From assembly GCF_001280015.1 (NCBI RefSeq), contig NZ_LGDV01000198.1, forward strand, positions 1 through 64,000: DNA of 64,000 bases. Direction: 5' to 3'. The notes below the pieces were generated by a model. That model saw nothing but the letters and a program-made list of their open reading frames with translations. It made no database searches and was not told the DNA's origin. Below, piece after piece: positions 9,925-20,058 of this stretch. The number at the start of each line of letters is the position of its first letter. Positions within the stretch are counted from its first letter, which is position 1. The position numbers and the translations under genes were made by a program. Source of the stretch: Streptomyces sp. MMG1121 (GTDB lineage Bacteria; Actinomycetota; Actinomycetes; Streptomycetales; Streptomycetaceae).

Positions 9925-10419
9925 TCAGGCGTCCTTGGACTCCTCGGCAGCGGCCTCCTCGGCCGGAGCCTCGGTGGTCTCCGCGGCCTTGGCCTCCTCG
10001 GCCTCCTTGACCGCACGCTTGGTGGCGGCCTCGGCCTCGCCGGTGGCCTGCTGCTGCACCGTCAGCGCCTCGACCAGCTCGATGACGGCCATGGGCGCGT
10101 TGTCGCCACGGCGGTTACCGATCTTGGTGATGCGGGTGTAGCCACCCGGACGGTTCTCGTAGCGCGGGCCGATCTCGGTGAAGAGCGTGTGCACGATGCT
10201 CTTGTCCGTGATCACCTGGAGCACCTGACGGCGGTTGTGAAGGTCGCCCTTCTTCGCCTTGGTGACCAGACGCTCGGCGTACGGACGCAGCTTGCGCGCC
10301 TTCGCCTCGGTGGTGGTGATGCGGCCGTGCTCGAAGAGGCTCTTCGCGAGGTTCGCGAGGAGCAGCTTCTCGTGCGCGGCGCTGCCGCCCAGACGGGCAC
10401 CCTTGGTGGGCTTCGGCAT
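9925..10419 (-). CDS. rplQ: Large ribosomal subunit protein bL17
   Basis: 50S protein near the polypeptide exit tunnel. The 164-residue product has the family start [28 protein letters not shown] cut here to its first part, then [13 protein letters not shown] and GGYTRITK. The last about 45 residues are an Ala/Glu-rich tail ([15 protein letters not shown]), common in Streptomyces L17. Last gene of the alpha operon, 117 nt after rpoA. Confidence 0.97.
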   Translation of the reverse strand: MPKPTKGARLGGSAAHEKLLLANLAKSLFEHGRITTTEAKARKLRPYAERLVTKAKKGDLHNRRQVLQVITDKSIVHTLFTEIGPRYENRPGGYTRITKIGNRRGDNAPMAVIELVEALTVQQQATGEAEAATKRAVKEAEEAKAAETTEAPAEEAAAEESKDA

Positions 10420-10536
10420 GGTTCTTCTCCTGTGTGTCTGCCCCGGCCGTATCAGGTACCGAAGTCAGTATCCGAGCAGGCGGTCGCCTGTCGGAGATCC
10501 GGGGTCCGTCGCAGCGGACCCCGGAGTGGGTGGAGA

Positions 10537-11559
10537 TCAGTACTGCTCGGTCTCCACGAAGCCCGCGTCCGCGTCGTCGTCGGCGCCGAAGGCGTCGGCA
10601 GCGGCCGTGGGGTCGAATCCGGGCGGGCTGTCCTTGAGCGCCAGGCCCATGCCGGCCAGCTTCGCCTTGACCTCGTCGATGGACTTCGCACCGAAGTTGC
10701 GGATGTCCAGGAGGTCGGCCTCGGAGCGGGCGACGAGCTCACCCACGGAGTGGATGCCCTCACGCTTGAGGCAGTTGTAGGAGCGGACCGTGAGCTCCAG
10801 CTCCTCGATCGGCAGCGCCAGGTCGGCGGCAAGGGCGGCGTCCGTGGGGGACGGGCCCATGTCGATGCCCTCGGCGTCGATGTTCAGCTCGCGGGCGAGA
10901 CCGAACAGCTCGACCAGGGTCTTACCGGCGGAGGCCATGGCGTCACGCGGACGCATCGCCTGCTTGGTCTCGACGTCGACGATCAGCTTGTCGAAGTCGG
11001 TGCGCTGCTCGACACGCGTGGCCTCGACCTTGTACGTGACCTTGAGAACCGGCGAGTAGATCGAGTCGACCGGGATACGGCCGATCTCCTGGCCCACCTG
11101 CTTGTTCTGCACGGCGGAGACGTAACCGCGACCGCGCTCGACGGTCAGCTCCATCTCCAGCTTGCCCTTGCCGTTGAGCGTGGCGAGGACGAGGTCGGGG
11201 TTGTGCACCTCGACACCGGCCGGGGGCGCGATGTCGGCGGCGGTGACCAGACCCGGGCCCTGCTTGCGCAGGTACATCACGACCGGCTCGTCGTGCTCCG
11301 AGGAGACGACCAGCTGCTTGATGTTGAGGATCAGGTCGGTGACGTCCTCCTTGACGCCCGGCACGGTGGTGAACTCGTGCAGGACGCCGTCGACGCGGAT
11401 GCTGGTGACAGCAGCGCCGGGGATCGACGACAGGAGCGTACGGCGGAGGGAGTTGCCGAGGGTGTAGCCGAAGCCCGGCTCCAGCGGCTCGATCACGAAC
11501 CGGGAGCGGAACTCGTCGACGACCTCTTCGGTCAACGAGGGACGCTGAGCGATCAGCAT
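10537..11559 (-). CDS. rpoA: RNA polymerase subunit alpha
   Basis: Dimerises to scaffold core RNA polymerase assembly and contacts UP elements and activators. The 340-residue product has the N-terminal assembly domain (about 1-230; [25 protein letters not shown]) and, after a linker, the C-terminal domain (about 250-325; [37 protein letters not shown]), then an acidic tail. A hairpin lies in the 144-nt gap between rpsK and this gene. Confidence 0.98.
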   Translation of the reverse strand: MLIAQRPSLTEEVVDEFRSRFVIEPLEPGFGYTLGNSLRRTLLSSIPGAAVTSIRVDGVLHEFTTVPGVKEDVTDLILNIKQLVVSSEHDEPVVMYLRKQGPGLVTAADIAPPAGVEVHNPDLVLATLNGKGKLEMELTVERGRGYVSAVQNKQVGQEIGRIPVDSIYSPVLKVTYKVEATRVEQRTDFDKLIVDVETKQAMRPRDAMASAGKTLVELFGLARELNIDAEGIDMGPSPTDAALAADLALPIEELELTVRSYNCLKREGIHSVGELVARSEADLLDIRNFGAKSIDEVKAKLAGMGLALKDSPPGFDPTAAADAFGADDDADAGFVETEQY

Positions 11560-11648
11560 GTGTGGATCAGATCCTTCTTTCGTGGACGCCCGCTATTTGA
11601 CGCCCGACGGAAACCGCACCCCTGAAAAGTGCGGGTATTGCAAGGGTA

Positions 11649-11682
11649 CGGGCGGCACGGCCCGAAGGAGCCGTACCGCCCG
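11649..11682 (-). terminator. Intercistronic hairpin between rpsK and rpoA
   Basis: The 13-nt arms at 11649-11661 and 11670-11682 (cgggcggcacggc / gccgtaccgcccg) pair with one mismatch over an 8-nt loop. No T-run follows, so it may act as an attenuator or processing site that adjusts rpoA and rplQ output. Confidence 0.5.
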
Positions 11683-11703
11683 AATCCGACAAGCAGCCAG
11701 ACC

Positions 11704-12108
11704 TCAGACGCGGCGGCGCTTGGGCGGACGGCAGCCGTTGTGCGGGGTCGGGGTGACGTCCTGGATGGAGCCGACCTCGAGGCCCGTGGCCTGCAGGGAG
11801 CGGATCGCGGTCTCACGACCGGAACCCGGGCCCTTGACGAACACGTCGACCTTGCGCATGCCGTGCTCCTGGGCGCGGCGGGCAGCCGACTCGGCGGCCA
11901 TCTGCGCGGCGAACGGCGTGGACTTCCGGGAGCCCTTGAAGCCGACGTGGCCGGCGGAGGCCCAGGAGATCACGTTGCCGGACGGGTCCGTGATCGAGAC
12001 GATCGTGTTGTTGAACGTGCTCTTGATGTGCGCGTGGCCGTGAGCGACGTTCTTCTTTTCCTTGCGGCGCACCTTCTTGGCAGCGCCCTGACGACCCTTG
12101 GGGGGCAT
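11704..12108 (-). CDS. rpsK: Small ribosomal subunit protein uS11
   Basis: 30S platform protein that helps position mRNA and initiator tRNA. The 134-residue product begins with a basic segment ([19 protein letters not shown]), continues [21 protein letters not shown] and ends [16 protein letters not shown], the family C-terminus. It follows rpsM by 67 nt. Confidence 0.97.
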   Translation of the reverse strand: MPPKGRQGAAKKVRRKEKKNVAHGHAHIKSTFNNTIVSITDPSGNVISWASAGHVGFKGSRKSTPFAAQMAAESAARRAQEHGMRKVDVFVKGPGSGRETAIRSLQATGLEVGSIQDVTPTPHNGCRPPKRRRV

Positions 12109-12175
12109 CTATAACTCCTACAGGGAGGTGGTCGGTCCTACAGCGAAGACCGCTGGACGGCGAGTCCGCTGCGGA

Positions 12176-12556
12176 CTACTTCTTGCCCGGCTTCTTCTTG
12201 CCGGCGATGGCGCGACGCGGGCCCTTGCGGGTACGAGCGTTCGTGCTGGTGCGCTGACCGCGGACGGGCAGACCGCGACGGTGACGCAGACCCTGGTAGC
12301 AACCGATCTCGACCTTGCGGCGGATGTCGGCCTGGATCTCGCGACGAAGGTCACCCTCGGTCTTGATGTTGCTGTCGACGTACTCGCGGATCGCGACCAG
12401 CTGCTCTTCAGTCAGGTCACGGACGCGGGTGTTCGGGTCGACGCCGGTCGCAGCCAGCGTCTCCTGCGAGAGGGTCCGGCCGATGCCGAACACGTAGGTG
12501 AGGGCGACCTCCACGCGCTTTTCGCGCGGGATGTCAACACCGGAAACGCGTGCCAT
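12176..12556 (-). CDS. rpsM: Small ribosomal subunit protein uS13
   Basis: 30S head protein contacting the P-site tRNA and forming bridges to the 50S subunit. The 126-residue product has [21 protein letters not shown], the helix-two-turn-helix region, [18 protein letters not shown] and a lysine-rich tail. It starts the S13-S11-alpha-L17 group after rpmJ. Confidence 0.97.
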   Translation of the reverse strand: MARVSGVDIPREKRVEVALTYVFGIGRTLSQETLAATGVDPNTRVRDLTEEQLVAIREYVDSNIKTEGDLRREIQADIRRKVEIGCYQGLRHRRGLPVRGQRTSTNARTRKGPRRAIAGKKKPGKK

Positions 12557-12750
12557 TCAATGGCTCCTGGTGATCTTCGGAGGTCTTCCGCAGAACCGGT
12601 TCCCAGCCGCCGTATCAGGTACGAACTGGGTCCTCGGCCTCCGAACCGAGGGTGTCGAGCCGCGTCGGGCTCGGGTTCTGCGTATGAACAAATTCAGCTC
12701 GCGTCGCGCGAAGACTCTGCGATAGCGGTGCAGAGGGAGATGGTCGTGCG

Positions 12751-12864
12751 TCAGCCCTGGCGCTGCTTGTGGCGCGGGTTCTCGCAGATGACCATGACCC
12801 GGCCGTGACGGCGGATCACCCTGCACTTGTCGCAGATCTTCTTGACGCTCGGCTTGACCTTCAT
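12751..12864 (-). CDS. rpmJ: Large ribosomal subunit protein bL36, zinc-binding type
   Basis: A 37-residue protein too short for usual ORF cut-offs: [14 protein letters not shown], then [20 protein letters not shown]. Cys11, Cys14, Cys27 and His32 form the zinc ribbon, so this is the C+ form; actinobacteria often keep a cysteine-free paralogue elsewhere for zinc starvation. It lies between infA and rpsM, the conserved position. Confidence 0.97.
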   Translation of the reverse strand: MKVKPSVKKICDKCRVIRRHGRVMVICENPRHKQRQG

Positions 12865-12923
12865 TGGTGAGGTTCTCCGGGTCAGTGCCATCGCTCCGGG
12901 CGGGCCCGGGGCGCGGGCAAGAT

Positions 12924-13145
12924 CTACTTGTACCGGTAGACGATCCGGCCACGCGTCAGGTCGTACGGAGACAGCTCCACCACGACCCGGTCGTCAGGGA
13001 GGATACGGATGTAGTGCATACGCATCTTGCCGCTGATGTGTGCCAGGACCTGGTGACCGTTCTGGAGCTCGACCTTGAACATGGCGTTCGGCAGAGACTC
13101 GACGACAGTGCCCTCGATCTCGATGGCACCTTGCTTCTTGGCCAC
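12924..13145 (-). CDS. infA: Translation initiation factor IF-1
   Basis: OB-fold factor that binds the 30S A site during initiation. The 73-residue product reads [20 protein letters not shown], then [20 protein letters not shown] and ends RGRIVYRYK. The frame extends upstream, but the GTG at 13143-13145 with GAAGGG before it gives the exact family N-terminus. A promoter-like pair lies about 100 nt upstream, so infA may head its own transcript. Confidence 0.97.
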   Translation of the reverse strand: MAKKQGAIEIEGTVVESLPNAMFKVELQNGHQVLAHISGKMRMHYIRILPDDRVVVELSPYDLTRGRIVYRYK

Positions 13146-13247
13146 GCTTCGCCCTTCGAATCGACTACCTTGATCGACTCTCTCACTCACCCCGGGAGGC
13201 GAGTGCGCAAGCATGCGGACATGCGGGTGCACGAGAGCCGACGAGTC

Positions 13248-13277
13248 AGTCTACGTCGGCGCACCCGGAAAGGCGAA
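13248..13277 (-). promoter_or_regulatory. Possible infA promoter
   Basis: Minus-strand -35-like TTCGCC (13272-13277) and -10 TAGACT (13248-13253) with an 18-nt spacer, in the 162-nt gap between map and infA. The -35 is weak. Confidence 0.35.
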
Positions 13278-13307
13278 TCGAGGAAGTCTGCCCCAGGCCG
13301 GAGATCA

Positions 13308-14144
13308 TTACGCCAGCGGGTCCGGCGCGGCCGTGATGCCGTACTCGGCGAGCTTCGCCTTGCCGCCGTCGGGAGCGGTGAGGACCAGGGGGCCCTCCGC
13401 CGTCAGGGCGATCGAGTGCTCCCAGTGGGAGGACCAGGTGCCGTCCGTGGTGATGACCGTCCAGTCGTCCGACAGGACCTCCGTACGCGGGGTGCCGAGG
13501 GAGACCATCGGCTCGATCGCGAGGCAGATGCCGGGGACCAGCTTGGGGCCCTTGCCGCGGCGGCGGTCGACGTAGTTCAGCAGATGCGGGTCCATGTGCA
13601 TCTCGGTGCCGATGCCGTGGCCGCCGTAGTCCTCGATGATCCCGTACTTGCCGCCGCCGGGCTTCGGCTGGCGGCGGATGTAGGTCTCGATTGCCCGGGA
13701 GATGTCGACCAGGCGGCTGCCCTGCTTCATGGCTGCGATGCCGGCCCACATCGACTCTTCGGTGACCCGGGACAGCTCGACCAGTTCCGGAGCGTGGCCG
13801 GAGCCGACGAAGGCGGTGTAGGCCGCGTCGCCGTGCCAGCCGTCGATGATCGCGCCGCAGTCGATGGAGATGATGTCGCCGTCCTTCAGGACGACGTCGT
13901 CGGAGGGGATGCCGTGGACGACCACGTCGTTGACCGAGGTGCAGATCGTCGCGGGGAAGCCGCCGTACCCCAGGAAGTTCGACTTCGCACTGTGCTCGGC
14001 GAGGACCTTGCGGGCGACGTCGTCCAGGTCCTTGGTGGTGGCGCCGGGGACCGCGGCCTCACGGGTGGCCGCGTGGATGGCGGCGACGACCAGGCCCGCC
14101 GCACGCATCTTGGCGATCTGCTCCGGCGTCTTGATCTGCACCAT
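13308..14144 (-). CDS. map: Methionine aminopeptidase, type I
   Basis: Removes the initiator methionine from nascent proteins, a dinuclear-metal enzyme. The 278-residue product starts MVQIKTPEQIAKMRAAGLVV; ligand motifs are SIDCGAIIDGWHGDAA, GHGIGTEMH and the late Glu in AIEPM. The frame extends 78 nt upstream but the ATG at 14142-14144 gives the usual start. The long loop before the catalytic core is short here, so no SH3-binding extension is present. It follows adk after a hairpin. Confidence 0.96.
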   Translation of the reverse strand: MVQIKTPEQIAKMRAAGLVVAAIHAATREAAVPGATTKDLDDVARKVLAEHSAKSNFLGYGGFPATICTSVNDVVVHGIPSDDVVLKDGDIISIDCGAIIDGWHGDAAYTAFVGSGHAPELVELSRVTEESMWAGIAAMKQGSRLVDISRAIETYIRRQPKPGGGKYGIIEDYGGHGIGTEMHMDPHLLNYVDRRRGKGPKLVPGICLAIEPMVSLGTPRTEVLSDDWTVITTDGTWSSHWEHSIALTAEGPLVLTAPDGGKAKLAEYGITAAPDPLA

Positions 14145-14198
14145 GGGGGGCCTGCGCTCTCCGTCACTCACGTGGGCTGGGTTATCTGTACAACAGTA

Positions 14199-14230
14199 CG
14201 GCCGCGGCACCCCGGAGGGCACCGCGGCCG
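14199..14230 (-). terminator. Hairpin between adk and map
   Basis: Arms cggccgcgg (14199-14207) and ccgcggccg (14222-14230) pair perfectly over a 14-nt loop, directly after the adk stop. No strong T-run follows, so partial termination is as likely as full. Confidence 0.55.
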
Positions 14231-14244
14231 GAAGGGGCCGAATT

Positions 14245-14907
14245 CTACTGCTCGGCCTTCTCGCGCTTGAGGGCCTCCAGCGCCCGCTGCGTGATCTCGT
14301 CCACGGGGCCCAGGGAGGAGATGGTCACGACCAGGCCCTGTGCCTTGTAGTAGTCGATGATCGGCTCGGTCTGCGTGTGGTAGACCTCGAGCCGCTTGCG
14401 GACGGTGCCCTCGGAGTCGTCGTCGCGCTGGTACAGCTCACCGCCGCAGACGTCGCAGACGCCCTCCTTCTTCGGCGGGCTGTACGTCACGTGGAACACG
14501 TGCGACGAGTCGTTGCGGCAGATGCGACGGCCGGCGATCCGCTTGACGACCTCGTCCTCCGGGACCTCCAGGTCCAGGACGGCGTCCAGCTTGATGGCCT
14601 CCGTCGTCAGCAGCTCGTCCAGCGCCTCGGCCTGCGAGACATTCCGCGGGAAGCCGTCCAGCAGGAAGCCGTTCTCCGCGTCCGGCTGCTCCATGCGGTC
14701 CTTGGCCATCGCGATGGTGACCGAGTCCGGCACCAGCTCGCCCCGGTCCATGTAGGACTTCGCGTCCATGCCCAGCTCGGTCTGCCGGCTGATGTTGGCC
14801 CGGAACAGGTCGCCCGTCGAGATGTGCGGGATTTTCAGCTCTTCTGCGAGGCGGACGGCTTGCGTTCCCTTACCGGCACCCGGCGGCCCGACGAGGACGA
14901 TACGCAT
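14245..14907 (-). CDS. adk: Adenylate kinase
   Basis: Interconverts AMP, ADP and ATP. The 220-residue product has the P-loop GPPGAGKGT (residues 7-15), the AMP-binding GFLLDGFPRNVSQAE and a long-type LID domain (about 125-165) with CRNDSSHVFH and CDVCGG, where Cys and His residues likely hold zinc. Its ATG overlaps the secY stop by one base (TGATG), so translation is probably coupled. Confidence 0.97.
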   Translation of the reverse strand: MRIVLVGPPGAGKGTQAVRLAEELKIPHISTGDLFRANISRQTELGMDAKSYMDRGELVPDSVTIAMAKDRMEQPDAENGFLLDGFPRNVSQAEALDELLTTEAIKLDAVLDLEVPEDEVVKRIAGRRICRNDSSHVFHVTYSPPKKEGVCDVCGGELYQRDDDSEGTVRKRLEVYHTQTEPIIDYYKAQGLVVTISSLGPVDEITQRALEALKREKAEQ

Positions 14908-16220
14908 CAGCGGAGGAACCCTTCGTAATTGCGCTGCTGGAGCTGGCTCTCGATCTGCTTCACCGTCTCGAGACCGACACCCACGATGATCAGGATGCTG
15001 GTACCGCCGAACGGGAAGTTGTTCGTCGCCCCGAACCCGACCAACGCCATTGTTGGCACGAGAGCAATCAGACCCAGATACAGCGAACCCGGCCAGGTGA
15101 TCCGGTTGAGTACGTAGCTGAGGTACTCAGCGGTCGGTCGGCCAGCCCGGATGCCCGGGATGAAGCCACCATACTTCTTCATGTTGTCGGCGACTTCCTC
15201 GGGGTTGAAGGAGATCGCCACGTAGAAGAACGCGAAGAAAACGATGAGCAAGAAGTACAGAGTGATGTAAATCGGGTGGTCGCCCTTGGTCAGGTTGTTG
15301 GTGATCCAGGTCTTCCAGCTCGAGTTGCCGCCCGCGAACTGCGCCACGAGTGCCGGGATGTAGAGCAGCGAGGAGGCGAAGATGACGGGAATCACACCCG
15401 CCTGGTTCACCTTGAGCGGGATGTACGTGGACGTACCGCCGTAGGAACGACGGCCGATCATGCGCTTCGCGTACTGCACCGGGATGCGGCGCTGGGCCTG
15501 CTCGACGAAGACGACGAGCGCGACCATCACCAGGCCGACCAGGATCACGGTGCCGAACTCGATCCAGCCGCCGGCCAGCGTGCCCTGCTTCTTGATCGCC
15601 CACAGCGCGGACGGGAAGGTCGCGGCGATCGAGATGAACATCAGGATCGACATGCCGTTGCCGATGCCGCGGTCGGTGATCAGCTCACCGAGCCACATCA
15701 CGACACACGTACCGGCGGTCATGCAGATGACCATGGTGATCGTCTGGAAGATCGCCTGGTCCGGGACGATGCTCGACGCGACCGAGCAGCCGTTGAAGAG
15801 CGCGCCGCTGCGGGCGGTGGCGACCAGACCGGTGCCCTGGAGGATGGCGAGCGCCACGGTCAGATACCGGGTGTACTGCGTGATCTTCGCCGTGCCCGCC
15901 TGGCCCTCCTTCTTCAGGGCTTCCAGGCGCGGGATGACCACGGTCAGCAGCTGAAGAATGATGCTGGCCGTGATGTACGGCATGATGCCGAGCGCGAAGA
16001 TCGTGATCTGGAGCAGCGCACCACCGCTGAACATGTTCACGAGACCGAACAGGCCCTGGTTGGCCCCCGCCTCGCTCACACACTGCTGGACGGCCTTGTA
16101 GTTGACGCCGGGGATCGGGATGTGGGTACCGACCCGGTAGACCACGATGATGCCCAGCGTGAAGAGCAGCTTCTTGCGCAGGTCGGGCGTCCTGAACGCC
16201 CGGGCGAACGCGGTGAGCAC
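14907..16220 (-). CDS. secY: Preprotein translocase subunit SecY
   Basis: Channel of the Sec translocase, ten transmembrane helices expected. The 437-residue product starts MLTAFARAFRTPDLRKKLLFTL; visible signatures are GTHIPIPGVN, the lateral-gate region GMSILMFISI, and cytoplasmic loops with RRIPVQYAKRM and the conserved PGIRAGRPT. The GTG start has AGGAGG six nt upstream. It is separated from rplO by a perfect hairpin, and partner SecE is encoded at the far end of the window. Confidence 0.98.
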   Translation of the reverse strand: MLTAFARAFRTPDLRKKLLFTLGIIVVYRVGTHIPIPGVNYKAVQQCVSEAGANQGLFGLVNMFSGGALLQITIFALGIMPYITASIILQLLTVVIPRLEALKKEGQAGTAKITQYTRYLTVALAILQGTGLVATARSGALFNGCSVASSIVPDQAIFQTITMVICMTAGTCVVMWLGELITDRGIGNGMSILMFISIAATFPSALWAIKKQGTLAGGWIEFGTVILVGLVMVALVVFVEQAQRRIPVQYAKRMIGRRSYGGTSTYIPLKVNQAGVIPVIFASSLLYIPALVAQFAGGNSSWKTWITNNLTKGDHPIYITLYFLLIVFFAFFYVAISFNPEEVADNMKKYGGFIPGIRAGRPTAEYLSYVLNRITWPGSLYLGLIALVPTMALVGFGATNNFPFGGTSILIIVGVGLETVKQIESQLQQRNYEGFLR

Positions 16221-16392
16221 GGTGCCTCCTGCGACCCCCGCGCAAGTGCGTCAAGGGTGACGGTCTTGAGGTTCGACGGATACAGACGAATATCTAACGG
16301 CCAACTGCCGCCCAGGGTGCCCCATGGGAAGCACCCAGTGAAAGTAGGCAGTGCTGGCCACCTTACCGGCGAGAGCACCACCCGTGGAACGA

Positions 16393-16432
16393 CCGACCGG
16401 GGATACCCCTTTTGTGGGGTATCCCCGGTCGG
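16393..16432 (-). terminator. Perfect 17-bp hairpin between rplO and secY
   Basis: Arms ccgaccggggatacccc (16393-16409) and ggggtatccccggtcgg (16416-16432) are exact complements over a 6-nt loop, 33 nt after the rplO stop. It splits the spc ribosomal genes from secY-adk-map. No T-run follows. Confidence 0.75.
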
Positions 16433-16464
16433 GATCGCTCACGTCATCGAGACGTCCGAGAGAC

Positions 16465-16920
16465 TCAGACGAGCTCGGTGACCGTACCGCCGGCGGCGGT
16501 GATCTTCTCCTTGGCGGAGCCGGAGACGGCGTCGACCGTCACCTGCAGCGCCACGGAGATCTCGCCCTGGCCGAGGACCTTGACGAGGCTGTTCTTGCGA
16601 ACGGCACCCTTGGCCACCAGACCCTCGACGGTGACTTCGCCACCCTCGGGGTAGAGCGCGGCCAGCTTGTCGAGGTTCACGACCTGGAACTCGGTCTTGA
16701 ACGGGTTCTTGAAGCCCTTCAGCTTCGGAAGACGCATGTGGAGGGGCATCTGGCCACCCTCGAAGCGCTCCGGAACCTGGTAACGAGCCTTCGTACCCTT
16801 GGTACCACGACCGGCCGTCTTACCCTTCGACGCCTCACCACGACCGACACGGGTCTTGGCGGTCTTGGCGCCCGGGGCGGGACGGAGGTTGTGGATCTTG
16901 AGCGGGTTCTGCTCCGCCAT
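16465..16920 (-). CDS. rplO: Large ribosomal subunit protein uL15
   Basis: Late-assembling 50S protein. The 151-residue product has [21 protein letters not shown], the glycine-rich rRNA-binding segment [33 protein letters not shown] and [10 protein letters not shown] at the end. It follows rpmD with a 2-nt gap and is the last ribosomal gene before the secY hairpin. Confidence 0.98.
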   Translation of the reverse strand: MAEQNPLKIHNLRPAPGAKTAKTRVGRGEASKGKTAGRGTKGTKARYQVPERFEGGQMPLHMRLPKLKGFKNPFKTEFQVVNLDKLAALYPEGGEVTVEGLVAKGAVRKNSLVKVLGQGEISVALQVTVDAVSGSAKEKITAAGGTVTELV

Positions 16921-16922
16921 GA

Positions 16923-17105
16923 TCAGTCGACCTCCTCGACCGTCACGAGGTGGCGGACGGTGTGCACCATGCCGCGGAACTCGGGGCGGTCCTCCTTGAC
17001 GACCTGCGTGTTGATGCCCTTGAGACCAAGGGAACGCAGGGTGTCACGGTGGTTCTGCTTGCTGCCGATGTAGGACTTGACCTGCGTGATCTTGAGCTGA
17101 GCCAT
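16923..17105 (-). CDS. rpmD: Large ribosomal subunit protein uL30
   Basis: Small 50S protein of 60 residues: [20 protein letters not shown], then [24 protein letters not shown] in parts typical of L30, ending VTVEEVD. The longer upstream frame is a shadow of rpsE. Its ATG overlaps the rpsE stop by one base. Confidence 0.97.
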   Translation of the reverse strand: MAQLKITQVKSYIGSKQNHRDTLRSLGLKGINTQVVKEDRPEFRGMVHTVRHLVTVEEVD

Positions 17106-17710
17106 CACGCACCCGCCCCGGCACGCGCACGCAGCAGAGCCGCGGGAGCGACGTCCTCGAGCGGCAGACCACGGCGGGCCGCGACCTCCTCGGGACGCTG
17201 CAGACCCTTCAGGGCCTCCACGGTCGCGTGCACGATGTTGATCGCGTTGTCGGAGCCGAGCGACTTCGACAGGATGTCGTGGATACCGGCGCACTCGAGC
17301 ACGGCACGCACCGGACCACCGGCGATAACACCGGTACCCGGGGACGCGGGCTTGAGCAGCACGACGCCGGCAGCCTTCTCACCCTGGATGGGGTGGGGGA
17401 TGGTGCCCTGGATACGGGGGACCTTGAAGAAGTGCTTCTTGGCCTCCTCAACACCCTTGGCGATGGCGGCCGGCACCTCCTTGGCCTTGCCGTAACCGAC
17501 ACCCACGGTGCCGTCACCGTCGCCCACCACGACCAGCGCGGTGAAGCTGAAGCGACGACCACCCTTCACAACCTTGGCGACGCGGTTGATCGCGACAACG
17601 CGCTCAACGTACGCGGTCTTCTCGGCGGCAGCAGCGCCGCCGTCACGGCCCTTCCGGTCCCGCCGCTCGCCGCCACCGGCACCGCCACCGCGGCGCTGGG
17701 GTCCAGCCAT
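17105..17710 (-). CDS. rpsE: Small ribosomal subunit protein uS5
   Basis: 30S protein involved in decoding accuracy. The 201-residue product has a Gly/Arg-rich N-terminal extension ([20 protein letters not shown]), the double-stranded-RNA-like domain [37 protein letters not shown] and [16 protein letters not shown]. No spectinomycin-type change is obvious. Stop overlaps rpmD. Confidence 0.97.
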   Translation of the reverse strand: MAGPQRRGGGAGGGERRDRKGRDGGAAAAEKTAYVERVVAINRVAKVVKGGRRFSFTALVVVGDGDGTVGVGYGKAKEVPAAIAKGVEEAKKHFFKVPRIQGTIPHPIQGEKAAGVVLLKPASPGTGVIAGGPVRAVLECAGIHDILSKSLGSDNAINIVHATVEALKGLQRPEEVAARRGLPLEDVAPAALLRARAGAGA

Positions 17711-17749
17711 TGGAATTACCTCTCTCTTTTTCCGCTAGCTACGGCAGGC

Positions 17750-18133
17750 TCAGAACTTGAGCCCGGCTTCGCGGGCGGCGTCCGCCAGGGCGGCGATGCG
17801 CCCGGCGTACTGGTTGCCACCACGGTCGAACACGACAGCCTCGACACCGGCGGCCTTGGCACGCTCGGCGACCAGGGCGCCGACCTGCTTGGCCTGCGCG
17901 GACTTGTCGCCCTCGCCACCGCGCACGGACGCGTCCAGAGTGGACGCGGACGCCAGGGTGTGGCCCTTGAGGTCGTCGATCACCTGCGCCACGATGTGGC
18001 GGTTGGAGCGGGTCACGACCAGACGGGGACGCTCCGCCGTACCGGAAAGGTTCTTGCGGATCCGGATGTGACGGCGCTTGATCGCGGCGCGCTTGTAAGC
18101 GTCGCCCTTGAGGATCTTCTGCCCGTATGCCAT
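17750..18133 (-). CDS. rplR: Large ribosomal subunit protein uL18
   Basis: 5S rRNA-binding protein. The 127-residue product contains [54 protein letters not shown] and ends GLKF. It follows rplF with a 3-nt gap in the spc operon. Confidence 0.97.
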   Translation of the reverse strand: MAYGQKILKGDAYKRAAIKRRHIRIRKNLSGTAERPRLVVTRSNRHIVAQVIDDLKGHTLASASTLDASVRGGEGDKSAQAKQVGALVAERAKAAGVEAVVFDRGGNQYAGRIAALADAAREAGLKF

Positions 18134-18136
18134 GGC

Positions 18137-18676
18137 TTACTTACCCGCCTTTCCGACCTTGCGGCGGATGACTTCGCCCTCGTACTTGACGCCCTTGGCC
18201 TTGTACGGGTCAGGCTTGCGCAGCTTGCGGATGTTGGCCGCAACCTCGCCGACCTTCTGCTTGTCGATGCCCTCGACCGAGAACCGGGTGGGGGCCTCCA
18301 CCTTGAAGGTGATGCCCTCGGGGGCCTCGACGGTGATCGGGTGGCTGTAGCCGAGAGCGAACTCGAGGTTCGAACCCTTGGCGGTCACGCGGTAACCGAC
18401 ACCACTGATCTCGAGCTTCTTCACGTAACCCTGGGTCACGCCGGTGATCATGTTCGCCACCAGCGTGCGGGACAGGCCGTGCAGGGCCTTGTTCTGACGC
18501 TCGTCGTTCGGGCGCGTCACCTCGAGGGTGCCGTCCTCGCCCTTAGCGATGTCGATCGGCGCGACGACGGTGTGGGTCAGCGTGCCCTTGGGGCCCTTGA
18601 CCGAGACCGTACGGCCGTCGATGGTGACGTCCACGCCGGCGGGAACCGTGATGGGGAGCTTGCCAATACGCGACAT
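18137..18676 (-). CDS. rplF: Large ribosomal subunit protein uL6
   Basis: 50S protein near the factor-binding site. The 179-residue product has two L6 folds: [17 protein letters not shown] and [11 protein letters not shown] in the first, [13 protein letters not shown] and the C-terminal signature [16 protein letters not shown] in the second. It follows rpsH by 24 nt. Confidence 0.98.
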   Translation of the reverse strand: MSRIGKLPITVPAGVDVTIDGRTVSVKGPKGTLTHTVVAPIDIAKGEDGTLEVTRPNDERQNKALHGLSRTLVANMITGVTQGYVKKLEISGVGYRVTAKGSNLEFALGYSHPITVEAPEGITFKVEAPTRFSVEGIDKQKVGEVAANIRKLRKPDPYKAKGVKYEGEVIRRKVGKAGK

Positions 18677-18700
18677 AGCTGTTTCCTCCGTTCCCTTCCG

Positions 18701-19099
18701 TTACCAGACGTAGGCGAGGACTTCCCCACCCACGCCCTTCTTGCCGGCCTGCTTGTCGGTGAGGAGCCCGTGCGACGTGGAGATGATCGCCACGCCCAGG
18801 CCGCCGAGCACCTTCGGCAGGTTGGTGGACTTCGCGTACACCCGGAGACCGGGCTTGGAGATCCGCTTGATGCCCGCGATGGAGCGCTCACGGTTCGGGC
18901 CGAACTTCAGCTCGAGAACGAGGTTCTTACCGACCTCGGCGTCCTCGACCTTCCAGCCCGTGATGAAGCCCTCCTGCTGGAGGATCTCCGCGATGTGAGA
19001 CTTGATCTTCGATGCCGGCATCGTCACGGAGTCGTGGTATGCCGAGTTCGCGTTCCGCAGACGCGTAAGCATGTCTGCGATCGGATCAGTCATGGTCAT
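18701..19099 (-). CDS. rpsH: Small ribosomal subunit protein uS8
   Basis: Primary 16S rRNA-binding protein and, in E. coli, the translational repressor of the spc operon. The 132-residue product is [20 protein letters not shown] through [15 protein letters not shown] to [20 protein letters not shown]. Of two ATGs six nt apart the upstream one matches the usual Streptomyces annotation. The 210-nt gap back to rpsN is unusually long for this operon and shows no gene. Confidence 0.97.
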   Translation of the reverse strand: MTMTDPIADMLTRLRNANSAYHDSVTMPASKIKSHIAEILQQEGFITGWKVEDAEVGKNLVLELKFGPNRERSIAGIKRISKPGLRVYAKSTNLPKVLGGLGVAIISTSHGLLTDKQAGKKGVGGEVLAYVW

Positions 19100-19309
19100 G
19101 AATTGGCCTTCGGCCTCTCTCGCCGGGGTTTCCTGGTGCGCCATCCCTCTCCCCGATCCGAGACGGGACGGGTGCGGCGCGGTGGACCTACGGCGTAGTA
19201 AGTCGTACGGGCGGCAGACGCCCAACCCCACAAGCCTAAGGCATGCGGAGAAGGGCCCCTGCCGACCCAGATGCTTACCGAGAGCTTCAGGAATCCCTAA
19301 AAACAGGGA

Positions 19310-19495
19310 TTACCAGGAGCTCTTGGTCACGCCCGGCAGCTCGCCACGGTGAGCCATCTCACGAAGGCACACGCGGCACAGGCCGAACTTGCGGTACACG
19401 GAGTGCGGGCGGCCGCAGCGCTGGCAGCGGGTGTAGCCACGCACACCGAACTTGGGCTTGCGAGCAGCCTTAGCGATCAGAGCCTTCTTCGCCAT
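19310..19495 (-). CDS. rpsZ: Small ribosomal subunit protein uS14, zinc-binding type
   Basis: Thirty-subunit protein of 61 residues, [20 protein letters not shown], with Cys24, Cys27, Cys40 and Cys43 (CQRC, CRVC) forming the zinc site. This is the short C+ form; a cysteine-free rpsN paralogue is expected elsewhere in such genomes. Three extra in-frame codons exist upstream, but MAKKALI with its position six nt before rplE fits the family. Confidence 0.95.
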   Translation of the reverse strand: MAKKALIAKAARKPKFGVRGYTRCQRCGRPHSVYRKFGLCRVCLREMAHRGELPGVTKSSW

Positions 19496-19500
19496 CTCGC

Positions 19501-20058
19501 TCACGCCTCCTTGAACGGGAAGCCGAGGTGACGAAGGAGCGCGCGGCCCTCAGCGTCGTTGGTCGCCGTGGTGACCACGGTGATGTCCATACCCCGGACA
19601 CGGTCGATCTTGTCCTGGTCGATCTCGTGGAACATGACCTGCTCCGTGAGACCGAAGGTGTAGTTGCCACGGCCGTCGAACTGCTTGGGGGACAGGCCAC
19701 GGAAGTCGCGGATGCGCGGCAGCGCGAGCGACAGGGTGCGGTCCAGGAACTCCCACATGCGGTCGCCACGGAGCGTGACGTGGGCACCGATCGGCTGGCC
19801 CTCACGCAGCTTGAACTGCGCGATGGACTTACGGGCCTTGGTGACGGCCGGCTTCTGACCCGTGATCGTGGTGAGGTCGCGGATGGCGCCCTCGATCAGC
19901 TTGGAGTCGCGGGCGGCGTCGCCCACACCCATGTTGACCACGATCTTGACGAGGCCGGGAACCTGCATGACGTTCTCGTACTTGAACTCGTCACGCAGCT
20001 TGCCCGCGATCTCCTCGCGGTACTTCGTCTTCAGACGCGGAGTGGTGGTGGTAGCCAT
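19501..20058 (-). CDS. rplE: Large ribosomal subunit protein uL5
   Basis: 5S rRNA-binding 50S protein. The 185-residue product includes [43 protein letters not shown] in parts, [24 protein letters not shown] and [11 protein letters not shown]. Its ATG overlaps the rplX stop by one base. Confidence 0.98.
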   Translation of the reverse strand: MATTTTPRLKTKYREEIAGKLRDEFKYENVMQVPGLVKIVVNMGVGDAARDSKLIEGAIRDLTTITGQKPAVTKARKSIAQFKLREGQPIGAHVTLRGDRMWEFLDRTLSLALPRIRDFRGLSPKQFDGRGNYTFGLTEQVMFHEIDQDKIDRVRGMDITVVTTATNDAEGRALLRHLGFPFKEA

